Positions 26,385 through 35,416 of a DNA stretch of 64,000 bases are shown one piece after another. A model generated the notes under the pieces. It searched no databases. It was not told where the DNA came from and was given only the letters and a program-made list of their open reading frames with translations. Both the position numbers and the translations under genes were made by a program. The first letter of the stretch is position 1; every line of letters starts with the position of its first letter. Source of the stretch: JADJYF01 sp965278995 (lineage in GTDB: Bacteria > Pseudomonadota > Gammaproteobacteria > Ga0077536); the NCBI GenBank assembly GCA_965278995.1, contig OZ257136.1:2356001-2420000 (forward strand). The letters run 5' to 3'.

Positions 26385-27311
26385 TCAAGCGCGACGGACA
26401 CACCAGCAACGATGCGGAGCGCGTCGCTTGAAATCCTCCGGCACCGTCTGGTGCGTGATGTCGGTAAACTGCGCCACCCCAGCCAATGCCGGATCGAGCT
26501 TGAACCCATGCCGGTTGGTGGAGAAATAGAGCGTGCCGTCAGGGGCCAGTAAAGTCAGCGTGTCGCGCAGCAGTTCAACGTGATCGCGCTGCACGTCAAA
26601 CGACTCCTGCATGCGCTTGGAATTCGAGAAACTGGGCGGATCGAGCACGATGAGATCGTAGCGTTCGTCGCGCTTCGTCGCGTCGCGCAGAAACGTCAGT
26701 ACATCGGCGGCAACCAAGCGATGCAGCGGACTCTCTTCATACTCATTCAAGGCCAGATTGCGCCGCGTCCAGTCCAGATACGTGCGCGACAGATCGACCG
26801 TCACGCTGGTTCGCGCGCCGCCGGCCCGTGCGTAGACCGTGAAGCTGCCGGTATAGGCGAATAGATTCAGAAAGCGTTTGCCGGCGGCCTCCGAGCCAAC
26901 TCGCTGACGCGTTTCGCGATGATCGAGAAACAGGCCGCTGTCGAGATAGCGATACAAATTGATCTCGAATGCGAGCGCGCGCTCGCGGACAACGAACGGC
27001 GGTCCCTCGAGGTCGAGCTTCTCGTACTGCGAAGTGCCGCGTTGGCGGCGTCGAATCTTGAGCACGATATGGTCAGGCTCGACTTCCAGAGCGCCGGCTA
27101 TATCGGTCAGATGCAGCGCTACGTCGTCATCGGTGAACGTGCGGTGGCCGTCGAACAATTGCACGTGCAGCCACTTGCCGTAACGGTCGATGGCATACGG
27201 ATATTCCGGCACGTCGCGCTCATAGATACGCCAGGCTTGCAACGCTTCGCGACGAGCCCAGCGCGCGAGGTGGCGCTCATTCTTGCGCAGACGATTGGCG
27301 AACGCGCTCAA
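26385..27311 (-). CDS. stand-alone RlmK-like 23S rRNA methyltransferase
   Basis: The 308-residue SAM-dependent enzyme aligns by eye with the C-terminal RlmK half of E. coli RlmKL, which makes m7G2069 in 23S rRNA: FANRLRKNERHLARWARREA, the DRYGKWLHVQ region, FLNLFAYTGSFTVYARAGGA for SAM binding, and LDPPSFSNSKRMQESFDVQRDH. The THUMP/RlmL half is missing from this gene. The ATG overlaps the stop of the upstream hydratase gene (ATGA), so the two are translated together. rRNA modification is the best guess; another nucleic-acid substrate cannot be excluded. Confidence 0.85.
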   Translation of the reverse strand: MSAFANRLRKNERHLARWARREALQAWRIYERDVPEYPYAIDRYGKWLHVQLFDGHRTFTDDDVALHLTDIAGALEVEPDHIVLKIRRRQRGTSQYEKLDLEGPPFVVRERALAFEINLYRYLDSGLFLDHRETRQRVGSEAAGKRFLNLFAYTGSFTVYARAGGARTSVTVDLSRTYLDWTRRNLALNEYEESPLHRLVAADVLTFLRDATKRDERYDLIVLDPPSFSNSKRMQESFDVQRDHVELLRDTLTLLAPDGTLYFSTNRHGFKLDPALAGVAQFTDITHQTVPEDFKRRAPHRCWCVRRA

Positions 27312-28102
27312 TCAGCAACCGCGAGACGAACCTGGCCGAGACCGGCCAGCTCGAACTCATAGAGTGCCGCCTGCGTCGGAAAACGAGTCGTGACCAGACT
27401 GCCGGTCGCGACGATATCGCCTGCCCGCAGGCCACGGCCGTGACTCGCCAGATGATTGGCCAGCCACACCAGCGACGCAAACGGATGACCGAGGACGTCG
27501 GCACCCAGACCGCGGTCAATGTCGACGCCGTCGCACAGCACACGGCCGGCAACGGCCGCCAGGTCACCGTAATCGGTATGGAATTCTCCGAGTACGACGC
27601 CTGCATTCCAAGCGTTGTCCGCGACCAACGAGCACATATCGAGCGCAGCATAGTTAGCGCCGCGATCGTCGATGACTTCGATCGCGGCGCATATTGCTGC
27701 TACCGCCGTAACGATGTCGTCGCGCCCATACGGCGCACCGGCAGCTGGCAGATCACGCGCTAGACGTACGCCGACCTCGAACTCGATGCCGAGGCGACCG
27801 TATTTCGCACGGCTGAGACGCGCGCCGCTGGCGTGTACACCATCAGCCAGCACCGCACCGCCTATCGGACTGTCGATTCCGCACATGGCCTGCATGCGCG
27901 CCGAAGTCAAGCCGACTTTATAACCGGCGACAGTCGTTCGACGCGCTGCCCGCAATCGTTCGACGAGGGCGAACTGAACCGCGTAAGCTTCGTTGAGGTC
28001 AGCCAGTTCATCGTTACCTGTAAACGGCTCAAATGGCGCGCGTGCGGCATGCGCCGCGACGAGCGCTGCGGCACGACGTTCGATATCGCTTGCTGCGGGC
28101 AT
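27308..28102 (-). CDS. 2-keto-4-pentenoate hydratase-like protein (FAH superfamily)
   Basis: The 264-residue protein resembles MhpD/DmpE-type hydratases and the related decarboxylases of the meta-cleavage pathways. These act on 2-hydroxypenta-2,4-dienoate or 2-oxohex-3-enedioate with a divalent metal. Visible signatures are VAGYKVGLTS, IEFEVGVRLARDLP (metal-binding Glu pair), AAIEVIDDRG and GDIVATGSLVT. AGGAG precedes the ATG at 28102; a longer reading to 28162 lacks this support. It overlaps the methyltransferase gene by 4 bp. No other meta-pathway gene is adjacent, so the exact substrate is open. Confidence 0.85.
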   Translation of the reverse strand: MPAASDIERRAAALVAAHAARAPFEPFTGNDELADLNEAYAVQFALVERLRAARRTTVAGYKVGLTSARMQAMCGIDSPIGGAVLADGVHASGARLSRAKYGRLGIEFEVGVRLARDLPAAGAPYGRDDIVTAVAAICAAIEVIDDRGANYAALDMCSLVADNAWNAGVVLGEFHTDYGDLAAVAGRVLCDGVDIDRGLGADVLGHPFASLVWLANHLASHGRGLRAGDIVATGSLVTTRFPTQAALYEFELAGLGQVRLAVAD

Positions 28103-28228
28103 GGTGACAGACTCCTGGTTGCGGCAGTATATCGCAGCGGTTTTAACTGCACCTGCGACCACTTGAATACGCTAGCTGACTGTCGAACTTAGGTGATCGT
28201 GACGAGGCGAGTGGGAGAGCGAGGACAG

Positions 28229-28295
28229 ATTGGCGCGCACTCGAGGCGAATAGCGGTTCTATTTAACGAGCGTGCGCGCCAATATGGACCGCTAT
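28229..28295. repeat. interleaved inverted repeats upstream of the SMP-30-like gene
   Basis: ATTGGCGCGCAC (28229-28240) pairs with GTGCGCGCCAAT (28272-28283). ATAGCGGT (about 28250-28257) pairs with ACCGCTAT (about 28288-28295). The two pairings cross, so RNA could form either alternative hairpins or a pseudoknot. They lie 60 bp before the start codon at 28355. Confidence 0.45.
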
Positions 28296-28354
28296 CCCAT
28301 CGCCGCCGTAGATTCGGCCTAAGTACGACAGACGGCTAAAAGAGGGCGTTACTG

Positions 28355-29461
28355 ATGAACATGCGAAAGATTTCACACCTTGCGGCACGTTTTCGCTGGC
28401 ACCATGCACTGGCGCTGCTTGGACTCATGAACGGTGGCGCCCTCGCTGCCGACGATTGCGCACCCGGCCAAGGCTATACCCCGATCTGCGGCCTGCAGCG
28501 CCCGGAAGATCTCGAGGCCCTGCCAGGGGGCAAGCTGATTCTGGTCAGTGAATACGGCGCGTTGTCCGGCGCACTGCCCGGGCGACTGACTGCATATCGC
28601 CCGCTGGACGATGCACGTACGGCGCTGTATCCAGCAGCCGACGCGACTGCTGCAACCGCGACTGCCGGCTGGGGTGACCCGACCTGCCCGGGCGCTCCGG
28701 GTCCGGCGTTCTCGCCGCATGGCATCCACCATTCAACCGTTGGCGGCGCAAATCGCGTGCTCGTCGTCAATCATGGCGGTCGCGAAGCCGTCGAACTGTT
28801 CGAACTCGAGCTCGCTCCAGACAGTGCGAGCGCAACGCTTACCTGGCGCGGTTGTGTCATCGCACCGGATGACGTCTGGCTGAATGACGTTGCCGGGCTG
28901 CCCGACGGTGGGTTGGCGGTGAGTCACATGGTCAAACGCGGAACTGGCGAGGAAGCTTTCTTCGAAGCCGAGCGTACCCATGCCGCGACCGGCGAAGTGC
29001 TCGAGTGGCAGACTGCGGGTGGCTGGCGACGACTCCCCGGCACCGCGGGTGGTCTGCCCAACGGCGTCGAGGTCTCGGCCGATGGCGCAACGCTCTATGT
29101 GAACTACTATCTGGGTGACGCCGTTGCTGCATTTGATCGCGCCAGTGGCCGCGAGCTATGGCGGACTGCAGTGCCGAGTCCGGACAACTCGAGCTGGTCA
29201 GGTGACACTCGCCTGCTGATTGCGAGTCATCGCGACGATCTGCATGCCATCATCGCTTGCGGTAAAGACCCTGCTGCGCTTTATTGCAAGTTGCCGTTCG
29301 CCATCGTTGCACTCGACGCCGGCACCGGCGCAGCCGAGACACTGCTTGAAGGGGACGGCGAAACGATGGGCGCAGTGACGGTCGCGCTGCCTTTTGACGA
29401 CCAGCTCTACCTGGGCGCGTTTACCGGTCAACGGATGGCGCGAATTCCGCTGAAACGCTGA
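28355..29461 (+). CDS. secreted SMP-30/arylesterase-like beta-propeller protein
   Basis: The 368-residue protein has a signal peptide ending near residue 32 (ALLGLMNGGALAADD). The remainder reads as a beta-propeller of the SMP-30/paraoxonase type: GIHHSTVGGANRVLVVNHGG, VWLNDVAGLPDGGLAVSH, and LPNGVEVSADGATLYVNYY with the metal-ligand-style Asn and Asp residues. Such enzymes hydrolyse lactones or esters in the periplasm, but the family is diverse. The nearby hydratase-methyltransferase pair is transcribed the other way. The ribosome site is modest. Confidence 0.75.
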   Translation: MNMRKISHLAARFRWHHALALLGLMNGGALAADDCAPGQGYTPICGLQRPEDLEALPGGKLILVSEYGALSGALPGRLTAYRPLDDARTALYPAADATAATATAGWGDPTCPGAPGPAFSPHGIHHSTVGGANRVLVVNHGGREAVELFELELAPDSASATLTWRGCVIAPDDVWLNDVAGLPDGGLAVSHMVKRGTGEEAFFEAERTHAATGEVLEWQTAGGWRRLPGTAGGLPNGVEVSADGATLYVNYYLGDAVAAFDRASGRELWRTAVPSPDNSSWSGDTRLLIASHRDDLHAIIACGKDPAALYCKLPFAIVALDAGTGAAETLLEGDGETMGAVTVALPFDDQLYLGAFTGQRMARIPLKR

Positions 29462-29517
29462 GCTGCCGCAACTGGCGACAACGAAGCACCGGAAGCACAG
29501 GTACTTTCTGCGCTTCC

Positions 29518-30141
29518 TCAGCGGTTCGCTTCTGGCAGCGCGGGGCGCGCCAGATCGAAGCGGTCGGTCGTTCGCGCGTAGGTGACACCGGCCATGCGGC
29601 CGACTGCTGCGAGCCCATCGGCGTCAATGCGAAAGCTGTCGAACAGCACGTCGTCGATGTGGAACCGCAACACTTCACCTATGACCAGGCTGCCGCCAAG
29701 TTTTTCGCGGCTGATCTCCACGACCTGCAACAGCTTGCATTCCATGCTGATCTGCGCCTCTTTGACGCGCGGCGGACGCACCAGATCGCTCGCTATCGGC
29801 GTCAAACCCGACAACACGAACTCATCGACTTCGGGCGGCACATCGACGGCTGTCGCGTTCATCTGTTCGACGATGCGTTCAGAGACGACATTGACGACGA
29901 ACTCATGCATGGTCTCGGCGTTGATCAGCGTATCGCGTCGACGCCCCGCGAGGTTGACCATCGGACTGAAGCAAACCACCGGCGGATTAGCGCTGATGCC
30001 AGTGAAGAAACTGAACGGTGCAAGATTGTTGATGCCGTCGACGCTCACTGTCGAGACGAACGCTATCGGCCGCGGCAGGATCGAGCCGATCATGAGTTTG
30101 TAGAGATTGACAGGCTCGGTCACTGTTGGGTCGATGATCAT
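29518..30141 (-). CDS. flavin reductase-like FMN-binding split-barrel protein
   Basis: The 207-residue protein has the flavin-reductase-like domain: LPRPIAFVSTVSVDGINNLAPFSFF, PPVVCFSPM, KDTL-like RRDTLINAETMHEFVVNV, and ECKLLQVVEI. Members bind FMN and act as flavin reductases or oxidoreductases in two-component monooxygenases. AGGAG precedes the ATG at 30141; the longer reading to 30180 is not supported. No partner monooxygenase is adjacent, though a luciferase-like monooxygenase lies at 40.5 kb. Confidence 0.85.
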   Translation of the reverse strand: MIIDPTVTEPVNLYKLMIGSILPRPIAFVSTVSVDGINNLAPFSFFTGISANPPVVCFSPMVNLAGRRRDTLINAETMHEFVVNVVSERIVEQMNATAVDVPPEVDEFVLSGLTPIASDLVRPPRVKEAQISMECKLLQVVEISREKLGGSLVIGEVLRFHIDDVLFDSFRIDADGLAAVGRMAGVTYARTTDRFDLARPALPEANR

Positions 30142-30256
30142 GGCACGGCTCCTGGTACGGGTATCTGGCGGAGCGCGCACCTTACCATCACTTACGCCTG
30201 ACCGGGGAACAGCTGCCTTCTGGCATTTTTACTTTGCTCTACGGCGAAAGTCGTCC

Positions 30257-32581
30257 TTATGGTTGCGTGCAGCGCCGCCGCTTTAGGCCCAGAAAGCCTA
30301 AGCCTGCGAGCAGCAGATAGATGGCAGCAGGCGTTGGCACTGCCACCGCGGCCGAAACGCCATTCGGCCCGAAATCGAGATGAAGCGTTTTCCCATTGTC
30401 GAAAGTCGGTGCGATGATTTGATCAAAGGTCCCGACAAAGTTGGTTGCGAGCAAAAAAGCAAAATTATCGCCCTCTTTCGGCACAAAACCATTGATCAGC
30501 TGGATTTCCAGCGTGCCGCCGGCAACCAGGGTCCCCGTTACATTAATCAGGTCAAACTGGCCGGGTGTGCTGCCAGCGATCTCTACGAGAAGTTTACTAC
30601 CGGTCTGAAGCACCAAATCACCGTCGATATTCAGCGCGCCCGGCGACAGTCCAGGGGCTATCGTACCGCCGCTTGCGACGAATACGCCGCCGGTGATCGT
30701 TCCATTCCCATTGAGCGTCCCACCATTCCCAACACCGATACCAAAATCAGTTTCGATGCGCGCTCCGTTCTTTACCGTAACCGTACCGATACCTGGAGTG
30801 ATATCAGGGATCAGATCGTTCGGATCGCCTCCAAAATCATTAAGCGTATAGTTGCTTGAGATTAGCAAGAAACTGCCCGCATCCAGCATAGAGTTTTGGC
30901 CGTCCACTACAACAGTTCCGATAGCGCCAGTGACCGGGGCTACTGACACAAAGCTACCGAAAAGCAGGCCTGTGTTTTCCAGCAATACCGCTCCACCATC
31001 AGTCACATTCAGTGCGCCTATTGCCGTACTGGATTGCTCGGAATGCGCGATCCCAACTGTGAGCGCTGAACCTGCGCCGTTTATTGCCAGCGCAGAACCG
31101 GTGCCAGCGACATTTACGGTGCCGTGCCCACCGAAACCGATAAATGCATTGCCGATAAAGTTCGGGTTTACAACTCCAGTGCCGTTGTAGTTTATTTTTC
31201 CTCCATCGGTGACATTTACGATTCCGGTACTTGCGAGCATGTCGCCGCCGGAGGTTCCCCCCTGCGGGCCCACATTGCCCACGAACAACATGATCTTATC
31301 GCCGGTCACATTCACTGATGAACCAGCACCATCGACATTCAACGTTCCTGTGCCGCCACCGCTATAGCCAAGTTCTCCCCCTACGCTAATACCTGACATG
31401 CTGGTAGGTTTATCAAGTTGCTGAAATATATTGAGCTGCGCGCCGTTCTCGATAGTCCCGATACCAACTCCACCTATGCCTATACCTAGAAAGCCCTGGG
31501 TATGCGCAGGCGGCGTAGCGAAACCAGGCAACCCGGTTTCACTTGGAGCAACATATCCAGCGATGTTGATGACGGACCCGGCATCGGAAACCTCGAAACT
31601 GCCCCTTGAACCTTCACCCAGAGCGACTCCGATGTAACGCATGCCATCCAATGTGCTTCCGCCCCGAACATCAAGCGTTCCGGTGCCCATGGCCCCTATC
31701 GTCAAAAACGACACATTGTTTTCCGTATCAACAGGCAAGATGGTGAGAGTCGTATTATCAGATACCGTTAAAAGGCCATTTCCGGTGTCTGCGAATCCCA
31801 GAATTGCGGTGGGGAGAGTAGAGGCAGCATTGCGTACATCAATTGACGCAACTCCGGTATTGCCGATTAACTTGATCTCAAAATAATCGGCGATATCCCC
31901 TGAAAGTCGTGAGCCGATATCGCCGTCATGCACCAGAGCAACGTAATGCTGGTATATCGTCTTGGAGTTCGGACCTTGATCGCCCCCGTTCATCCCGACC
32001 ACCCACGCATTGTTTGCGTTTACTGAAGTGCCCGACCAGTAGACAGCGGTGCCAGTAGGCAAATGCAAAAATGGCTCGGTATTCTTCAATCCCCAGCCAA
32101 CTTGCGGGTATCCGGTATTGCCGAGTGTTTCGTAGTAGAGGTGTGTCAGCTCCGACGAATTTGTCGGCGGCAGGTAACCACAGGCTGAGGTCCCGCCATT
32201 TTGGTAGTTACAAATACCATTGAAACTCGAGAATGTTTTCGGCAATCGCCAATCAGAATGCCTACCAAGTTCAAATCCATCGGCATAGTTCACTGCCGAT
32301 GCCCACTGCATTGGAATACCGGCAGTGTTGAAATCCCGGTACCACGTGATCCCGGCACTGGATTCAAAATACCCTTCGATAGTCGTTAGGTCTCCGTCTA
32401 AATCACGTTCGAGCAAGTCAGCGATCGTAACGGTAGAAAAAAGGAGCGACACGCAGACCAGAATGGCCTTTGCGGTGAAGCGAAAATCGGAACACGAATG
32501 GTGCGGCGCGGTAATCAGTTGCGCATTTTTGTGCAGGTCCTGACCGCTAAACTGGCCGCGCGAGTTACGGTTAATTTCCAT
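30257..32581 (-). CDS. large secreted repeat protein with exosortase-type (VPxPA) C-terminus
   Basis: The 774-residue protein has a signal-like segment at about 38-55, then a DUF1566/Lcl-type domain at about 60-225 (ELGRHSDWRLP, AVYWSGTSVNANNAWVVGMN). A long array of beta-helix repeats rich in GTLNV, GTVNV and GSALAI follows, in the T5SS/PEP-CTERM-associated style. The C-terminus VPTPAAIYLLLAGLGFLG plus KRRR is a PEP-CTERM-like sorting signal: motif, membrane span, basic end. It is expected to be processed by an exosortase and exposed at the surface. Base composition is visibly lower in GC than the neighbours, suggesting transfer or different constraint. The ribosome site is not obvious. The LuxR-type regulator is divergent. 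Confidence 0.82.
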   Translation of the reverse strand: MEINRNSRGQFSGQDLHKNAQLITAPHHSCSDFRFTAKAILVCVSLLFSTVTIADLLERDLDGDLTTIEGYFESSAGITWYRDFNTAGIPMQWASAVNYADGFELGRHSDWRLPKTFSSFNGICNYQNGGTSACGYLPPTNSSELTHLYYETLGNTGYPQVGWGLKNTEPFLHLPTGTAVYWSGTSVNANNAWVVGMNGGDQGPNSKTIYQHYVALVHDGDIGSRLSGDIADYFEIKLIGNTGVASIDVRNAASTLPTAILGFADTGNGLLTVSDNTTLTILPVDTENNVSFLTIGAMGTGTLDVRGGSTLDGMRYIGVALGEGSRGSFEVSDAGSVINIAGYVAPSETGLPGFATPPAHTQGFLGIGIGGVGIGTIENGAQLNIFQQLDKPTSMSGISVGGELGYSGGGTGTLNVDGAGSSVNVTGDKIMLFVGNVGPQGGTSGGDMLASTGIVNVTDGGKINYNGTGVVNPNFIGNAFIGFGGHGTVNVAGTGSALAINGAGSALTVGIAHSEQSSTAIGALNVTDGGAVLLENTGLLFGSFVSVAPVTGAIGTVVVDGQNSMLDAGSFLLISSNYTLNDFGGDPNDLIPDITPGIGTVTVKNGARIETDFGIGVGNGGTLNGNGTITGGVFVASGGTIAPGLSPGALNIDGDLVLQTGSKLLVEIAGSTPGQFDLINVTGTLVAGGTLEIQLINGFVPKEGDNFAFLLATNFVGTFDQIIAPTFDNGKTLHLDFGPNGVSAAVAVPTPAAIYLLLAGLGFLGLKRRRCTQP

Positions 32582-32889
32582 ATTAATTACTCACTATCTG
32601 ATGGTTGAGTGGTTCGAACCGTTCAAGCCGAGAAATCCCTGGTTGTCCGCTGTAGGTACTATTTCAGTCACCGGAACGTCGAGCATCCCCCAATTGGGGG
32701 TGGCTCCGTAATCATCCACGCGTCACTTTTTAACTAGACCGATAGCGATTTCACGAACATTATTTCCCCCATACATGCGGTGTAATGCCGTGAATCGGCC
32801 GCCCGATGAAAATTAACTTTTCGTTAGAATGGAACGTAACCGGAAAAGAACCCCCTCCGCGGTCGGTCCGCTCCCGGGCATGAGGACGT
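32582..32889. other. 308-bp AT-richer divergent intergenic region
   Basis: The region lies between the surface-protein gene and the LuxR-type regulator gene. Its clearest feature is the 14-bp palindrome at 32687. No gene is seen. Base composition is AT-richer than average, like the surface-protein gene. Confidence 0.5.
32687..32700. promoter_or_regulatory. perfect palindrome CCCCCAATTGGGGG, candidate operator
   Basis: This 14-bp perfect palindrome lies about 106 bp upstream of the surface-protein gene and 190 bp upstream of the LuxR-type regulator gene. Symmetric sites of this size are typical for dimeric LuxR-type regulators, so binding by the neighbour is plausible but inferred. Confidence 0.45.
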
Positions 32890-34107
32890 TTGAACAGCGA
32901 AGCAAGCCGACTGATCGACTGGAATCAACATGAATACGATCTGGAAAAATCAACTTCCTTTTGCGTCATGAACAGCAGCCCGGATATTGCGGTCCTGCAG
33001 GGGGACTTGCTCGATGCCGCGCTCAGGCCTAATGATTGGCCTCTGGTACTCCGAAAAATCATGAACCGATTCGATGCGTGTGCGTGCGATTTGTACTTGA
33101 TGCGCGGAGACCAATTGTTATTTTCGGCCGGAGCCGGACAGGATGTCTCGATACCTGAATACATCGAACGTTTTCTTGATCGTGACCCCAGATCACTCGA
33201 GCTTCGCCGCCTCAAAACCGGGGAGGTAACTACGGATCTGAAATTCGTGTCACGACAGACCTTGGGATCAGACGACTATTACGCGGAGTTTCTGCCGCGA
33301 CATGGACTCGGCGGATGTATCGCAGGGATCGCGCTGAATACCACTTCACATCGCGCCTATATCGGCATTCACTATCAGCAGGGGCGCTGGGATTTCGACC
33401 GTGCCACGCTGGATCTGGCGAGTCGCCTCCAACCGATGCTCGCGCGCGCCGTGAACCTCCAGTTCCGCGCCGCTGGACTCGACGCCGTCGAAGCCTTGCG
33501 CCGCGAGGCACTCGACCGCGTTCCTCATGGAATGCTCGCACTCGACATTCACGGCCGCATCATGCTTTCGAATGCCCAGGCGCAGCTGGCGATCGGGGAC
33601 AAAGCCGCCTTCCGCATTCACAACGGCCGCCTCCAATTCGTGGAGACCATCGCTCAAGCACGTTTTGATGCGTTTTTCAAAGATGCGCTGGCGCGACGGG
33701 GTTCCCAAGGCGGCGTTCTACTCGTGGGCTCAGGCACCAGTCGCTATAGCTTGATGGTGACCCCGGCGCGCACGGAAGCTCGCGACGAAAGTGCGAGCTT
33801 CGTGCTGGTCTTCATCGCGCCACTCGGGATCGATCATTCTGGCGAAAGCGCAGCGCAGTTCCAGGCGCTCTTCTCGCTCACAGTGGCCGAAGCTCGGGTC
33901 GCCTCGCATCTCGTTCACGGTCGGTCGTTGAAGGATATCGCGGCGCTGAATCAGATAACCTATGAAACGGTCCGATTCCTGGTGAAACAGATATTCGCGA
34001 AAATCGATGTGCACACGCAGGCGGAACTCGTCGCAATTCTGTCAGACGCTCTGCATCGGACCCTGCCGGTTCAGTCATGCTCCGCGCAGTCAGAGACTGA
34101 CGCATGA
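32890..34107 (+). CDS. LuxR-type helix-turn-helix regulator with a PAS-like sensor region
   Basis: The 405-residue protein has a C-terminal GerE/LuxR DNA-binding domain: LTVAEARVASHLVHGRSLKDIA, then TYETVRFLVKQIFAKIDVHTQ. A central PAS-like stretch (VPHGMLALDIHGRIMLSNAQA) and an N-terminal GAF-like region are probable. There is no receiver Asp, so it is not a classical response regulator. The start is uncertain: a TTG at 32890 has AGGA three bases upstream, and the ATG at 32968 would begin just before the conserved part. It is divergent from the surface-protein gene and may control it. Confidence 0.82.
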   Translation: MNSEASRLIDWNQHEYDLEKSTSFCVMNSSPDIAVLQGDLLDAALRPNDWPLVLRKIMNRFDACACDLYLMRGDQLLFSAGAGQDVSIPEYIERFLDRDPRSLELRRLKTGEVTTDLKFVSRQTLGSDDYYAEFLPRHGLGGCIAGIALNTTSHRAYIGIHYQQGRWDFDRATLDLASRLQPMLARAVNLQFRAAGLDAVEALRREALDRVPHGMLALDIHGRIMLSNAQAQLAIGDKAAFRIHNGRLQFVETIAQARFDAFFKDALARRGSQGGVLLVGSGTSRYSLMVTPARTEARDESASFVLVFIAPLGIDHSGESAAQFQALFSLTVAEARVASHLVHGRSLKDIAALNQITYETVRFLVKQIFAKIDVHTQAELVAILSDALHRTLPVQSCSAQSETDA

Positions 34108-34238
34108 AATCATCGGACGTGTCTCTGCCACACCAGCATTGATCCCCAGCGCGATCAGCGCGGGATGGCGGAACTGGCTTAGAGATAGACCGGCTTGTTT
34201 GCTGCCGGGTAGCGCTCAGCCCAGTCCGGCACCGACAT

Positions 34239-35321
34239 TCAAATCGACGCGACTGCCAGTGCGATAGCGCGGCCGAGTTCGGCTGTCGTCGCCGTGCCGC
34301 CGATATCCGCTGTCAACGGCGCCCCGTCCGGACCGGCGGCAAGGACTGATTCAATCGCACGGAGGACCGTGGCAGCGGCCTCGGCATGACCGAGATGCTC
34401 CAGCATCAATGCACCACACCAGATCTGTCCGACCGGGTTGGCGATTCCCTGACCCGCGATATCCGGCGCCGAGCCGTGCACCGGCTCGAACAGGCTTGGA
34501 TACCGCCGCTCTGGATTGATATTGGCCGACGGTGCAACGCCGATAGTGCCAGTGCAGGCCGGCCCGAGATCGGACAGGATGTCGCCGAACAGATTGCTCG
34601 CAACGACGACGTCAAACCAGTCGGGATTCCGCACGAAATGTGCGGTGAGGATATCGATATGGAATTTATCCACGCGGACGTCGGGATAGCGTTTCGCCAT
34701 GGCCGCCACGCGTTCATCCCAGTACGGCATCGAGATGAACAGGCCATTCGATTTTGTCGCGGACGTGAGATGACGGGCCGGGCGCCGTTGCGCCAGTTCG
34801 AAGGCGTAAGCAAGGATGCGATCGACGCCGATACGCGTCATGATGGTTTCTTGCACGACTATTTCGCGCTCAGTGCCTTCAAACAGGCGCCCACCGATAT
34901 TGGTGTACTCGCCTTCGGTGTTTTCGCGGACAACAAGAAAGTCGATGTCGCCGGGCATGCGATCGGCGAGCGGACTTCGAATGCCTGGAAGTAGACGTAC
35001 CGGCCGCAGGTTGACGTACTGATCAAACGCGCGGCGAAACAACAACAGCGAACCCCAAAGCGAAATGTGATCCGGCACGGTTGCCGGCCAGCCGACGGCG
35101 CCGAAGTAGATTGCATCGAACGACTGCAGCACGTCGAACCAGTCATCCGGCAGCATCTGCCCGTGGCGCGCGTAGTATTCGCAGCTCGAAAAATCGAACC
35201 ACTGCCAATGGAGCTCGATGCCGTAACGATGCGCTGCGGCGTCGAGTACGCGGATCCCTTCCGGCACGACCTCGAGACCGATACCGTCGCCGGGAATGAC
35301 CGCAATGCGATATCTGCTCAT
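34239..35321 (-). CDS. tartrate / D-malate dehydrogenase-type beta-decarboxylating dehydrogenase
   Basis: The 360-residue NAD-dependent enzyme belongs to the isocitrate/isopropylmalate dehydrogenase superfamily, tartrate dehydrogenase branch: VIPGDGIGLEVVPEG, AIYFGAVGWPATVPDHISLW, the substrate Arg segment NLRPVRLLPG, VVRENTEGEYTNIGG, and the metal Asp in ASNLFGDILSDLGPA. LWGSLLLFRRAFDQYVN is typical of tartrate/D-malate enzymes rather than LeuB. Probable product is pyruvate or oxaloglycolate/glycerate. It is downstream of amtB but separated by two hairpins, so it is likely an independent unit. Confidence 0.88.
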   Translation of the reverse strand: MSRYRIAVIPGDGIGLEVVPEGIRVLDAAAHRYGIELHWQWFDFSSCEYYARHGQMLPDDWFDVLQSFDAIYFGAVGWPATVPDHISLWGSLLLFRRAFDQYVNLRPVRLLPGIRSPLADRMPGDIDFLVVRENTEGEYTNIGGRLFEGTEREIVVQETIMTRIGVDRILAYAFELAQRRPARHLTSATKSNGLFISMPYWDERVAAMAKRYPDVRVDKFHIDILTAHFVRNPDWFDVVVASNLFGDILSDLGPACTGTIGVAPSANINPERRYPSLFEPVHGSAPDIAGQGIANPVGQIWCGALMLEHLGHAEAAATVLRAIESVLAAGPDGAPLTADIGGTATTAELGRAIALAVASI

Positions 35322-35344
35322 GAGTATCCGCTCGCTACAAACAG

Positions 35345-35406
35345 CGACGCCGGGACCAGGTCCCGGCGTCGATTGATGAACACGGAGCCGGTTTCACCGG
35401 CTCCGT
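35345..35406. terminator. paired hairpins after amtB
   Basis: ACGGAGCCGG-TTTCA-CCGGCTCCGT (35382-35406) and CGACGCCGGGAC-CAG-GTCCCGGCGTCG (35345-35371) are both perfect stems, immediately after the amtB stop. They should end or process the glnK-amtB transcript, although T-runs are absent. Confidence 0.6.
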
Positions 35407-35416
35407 CAGACCAGCC

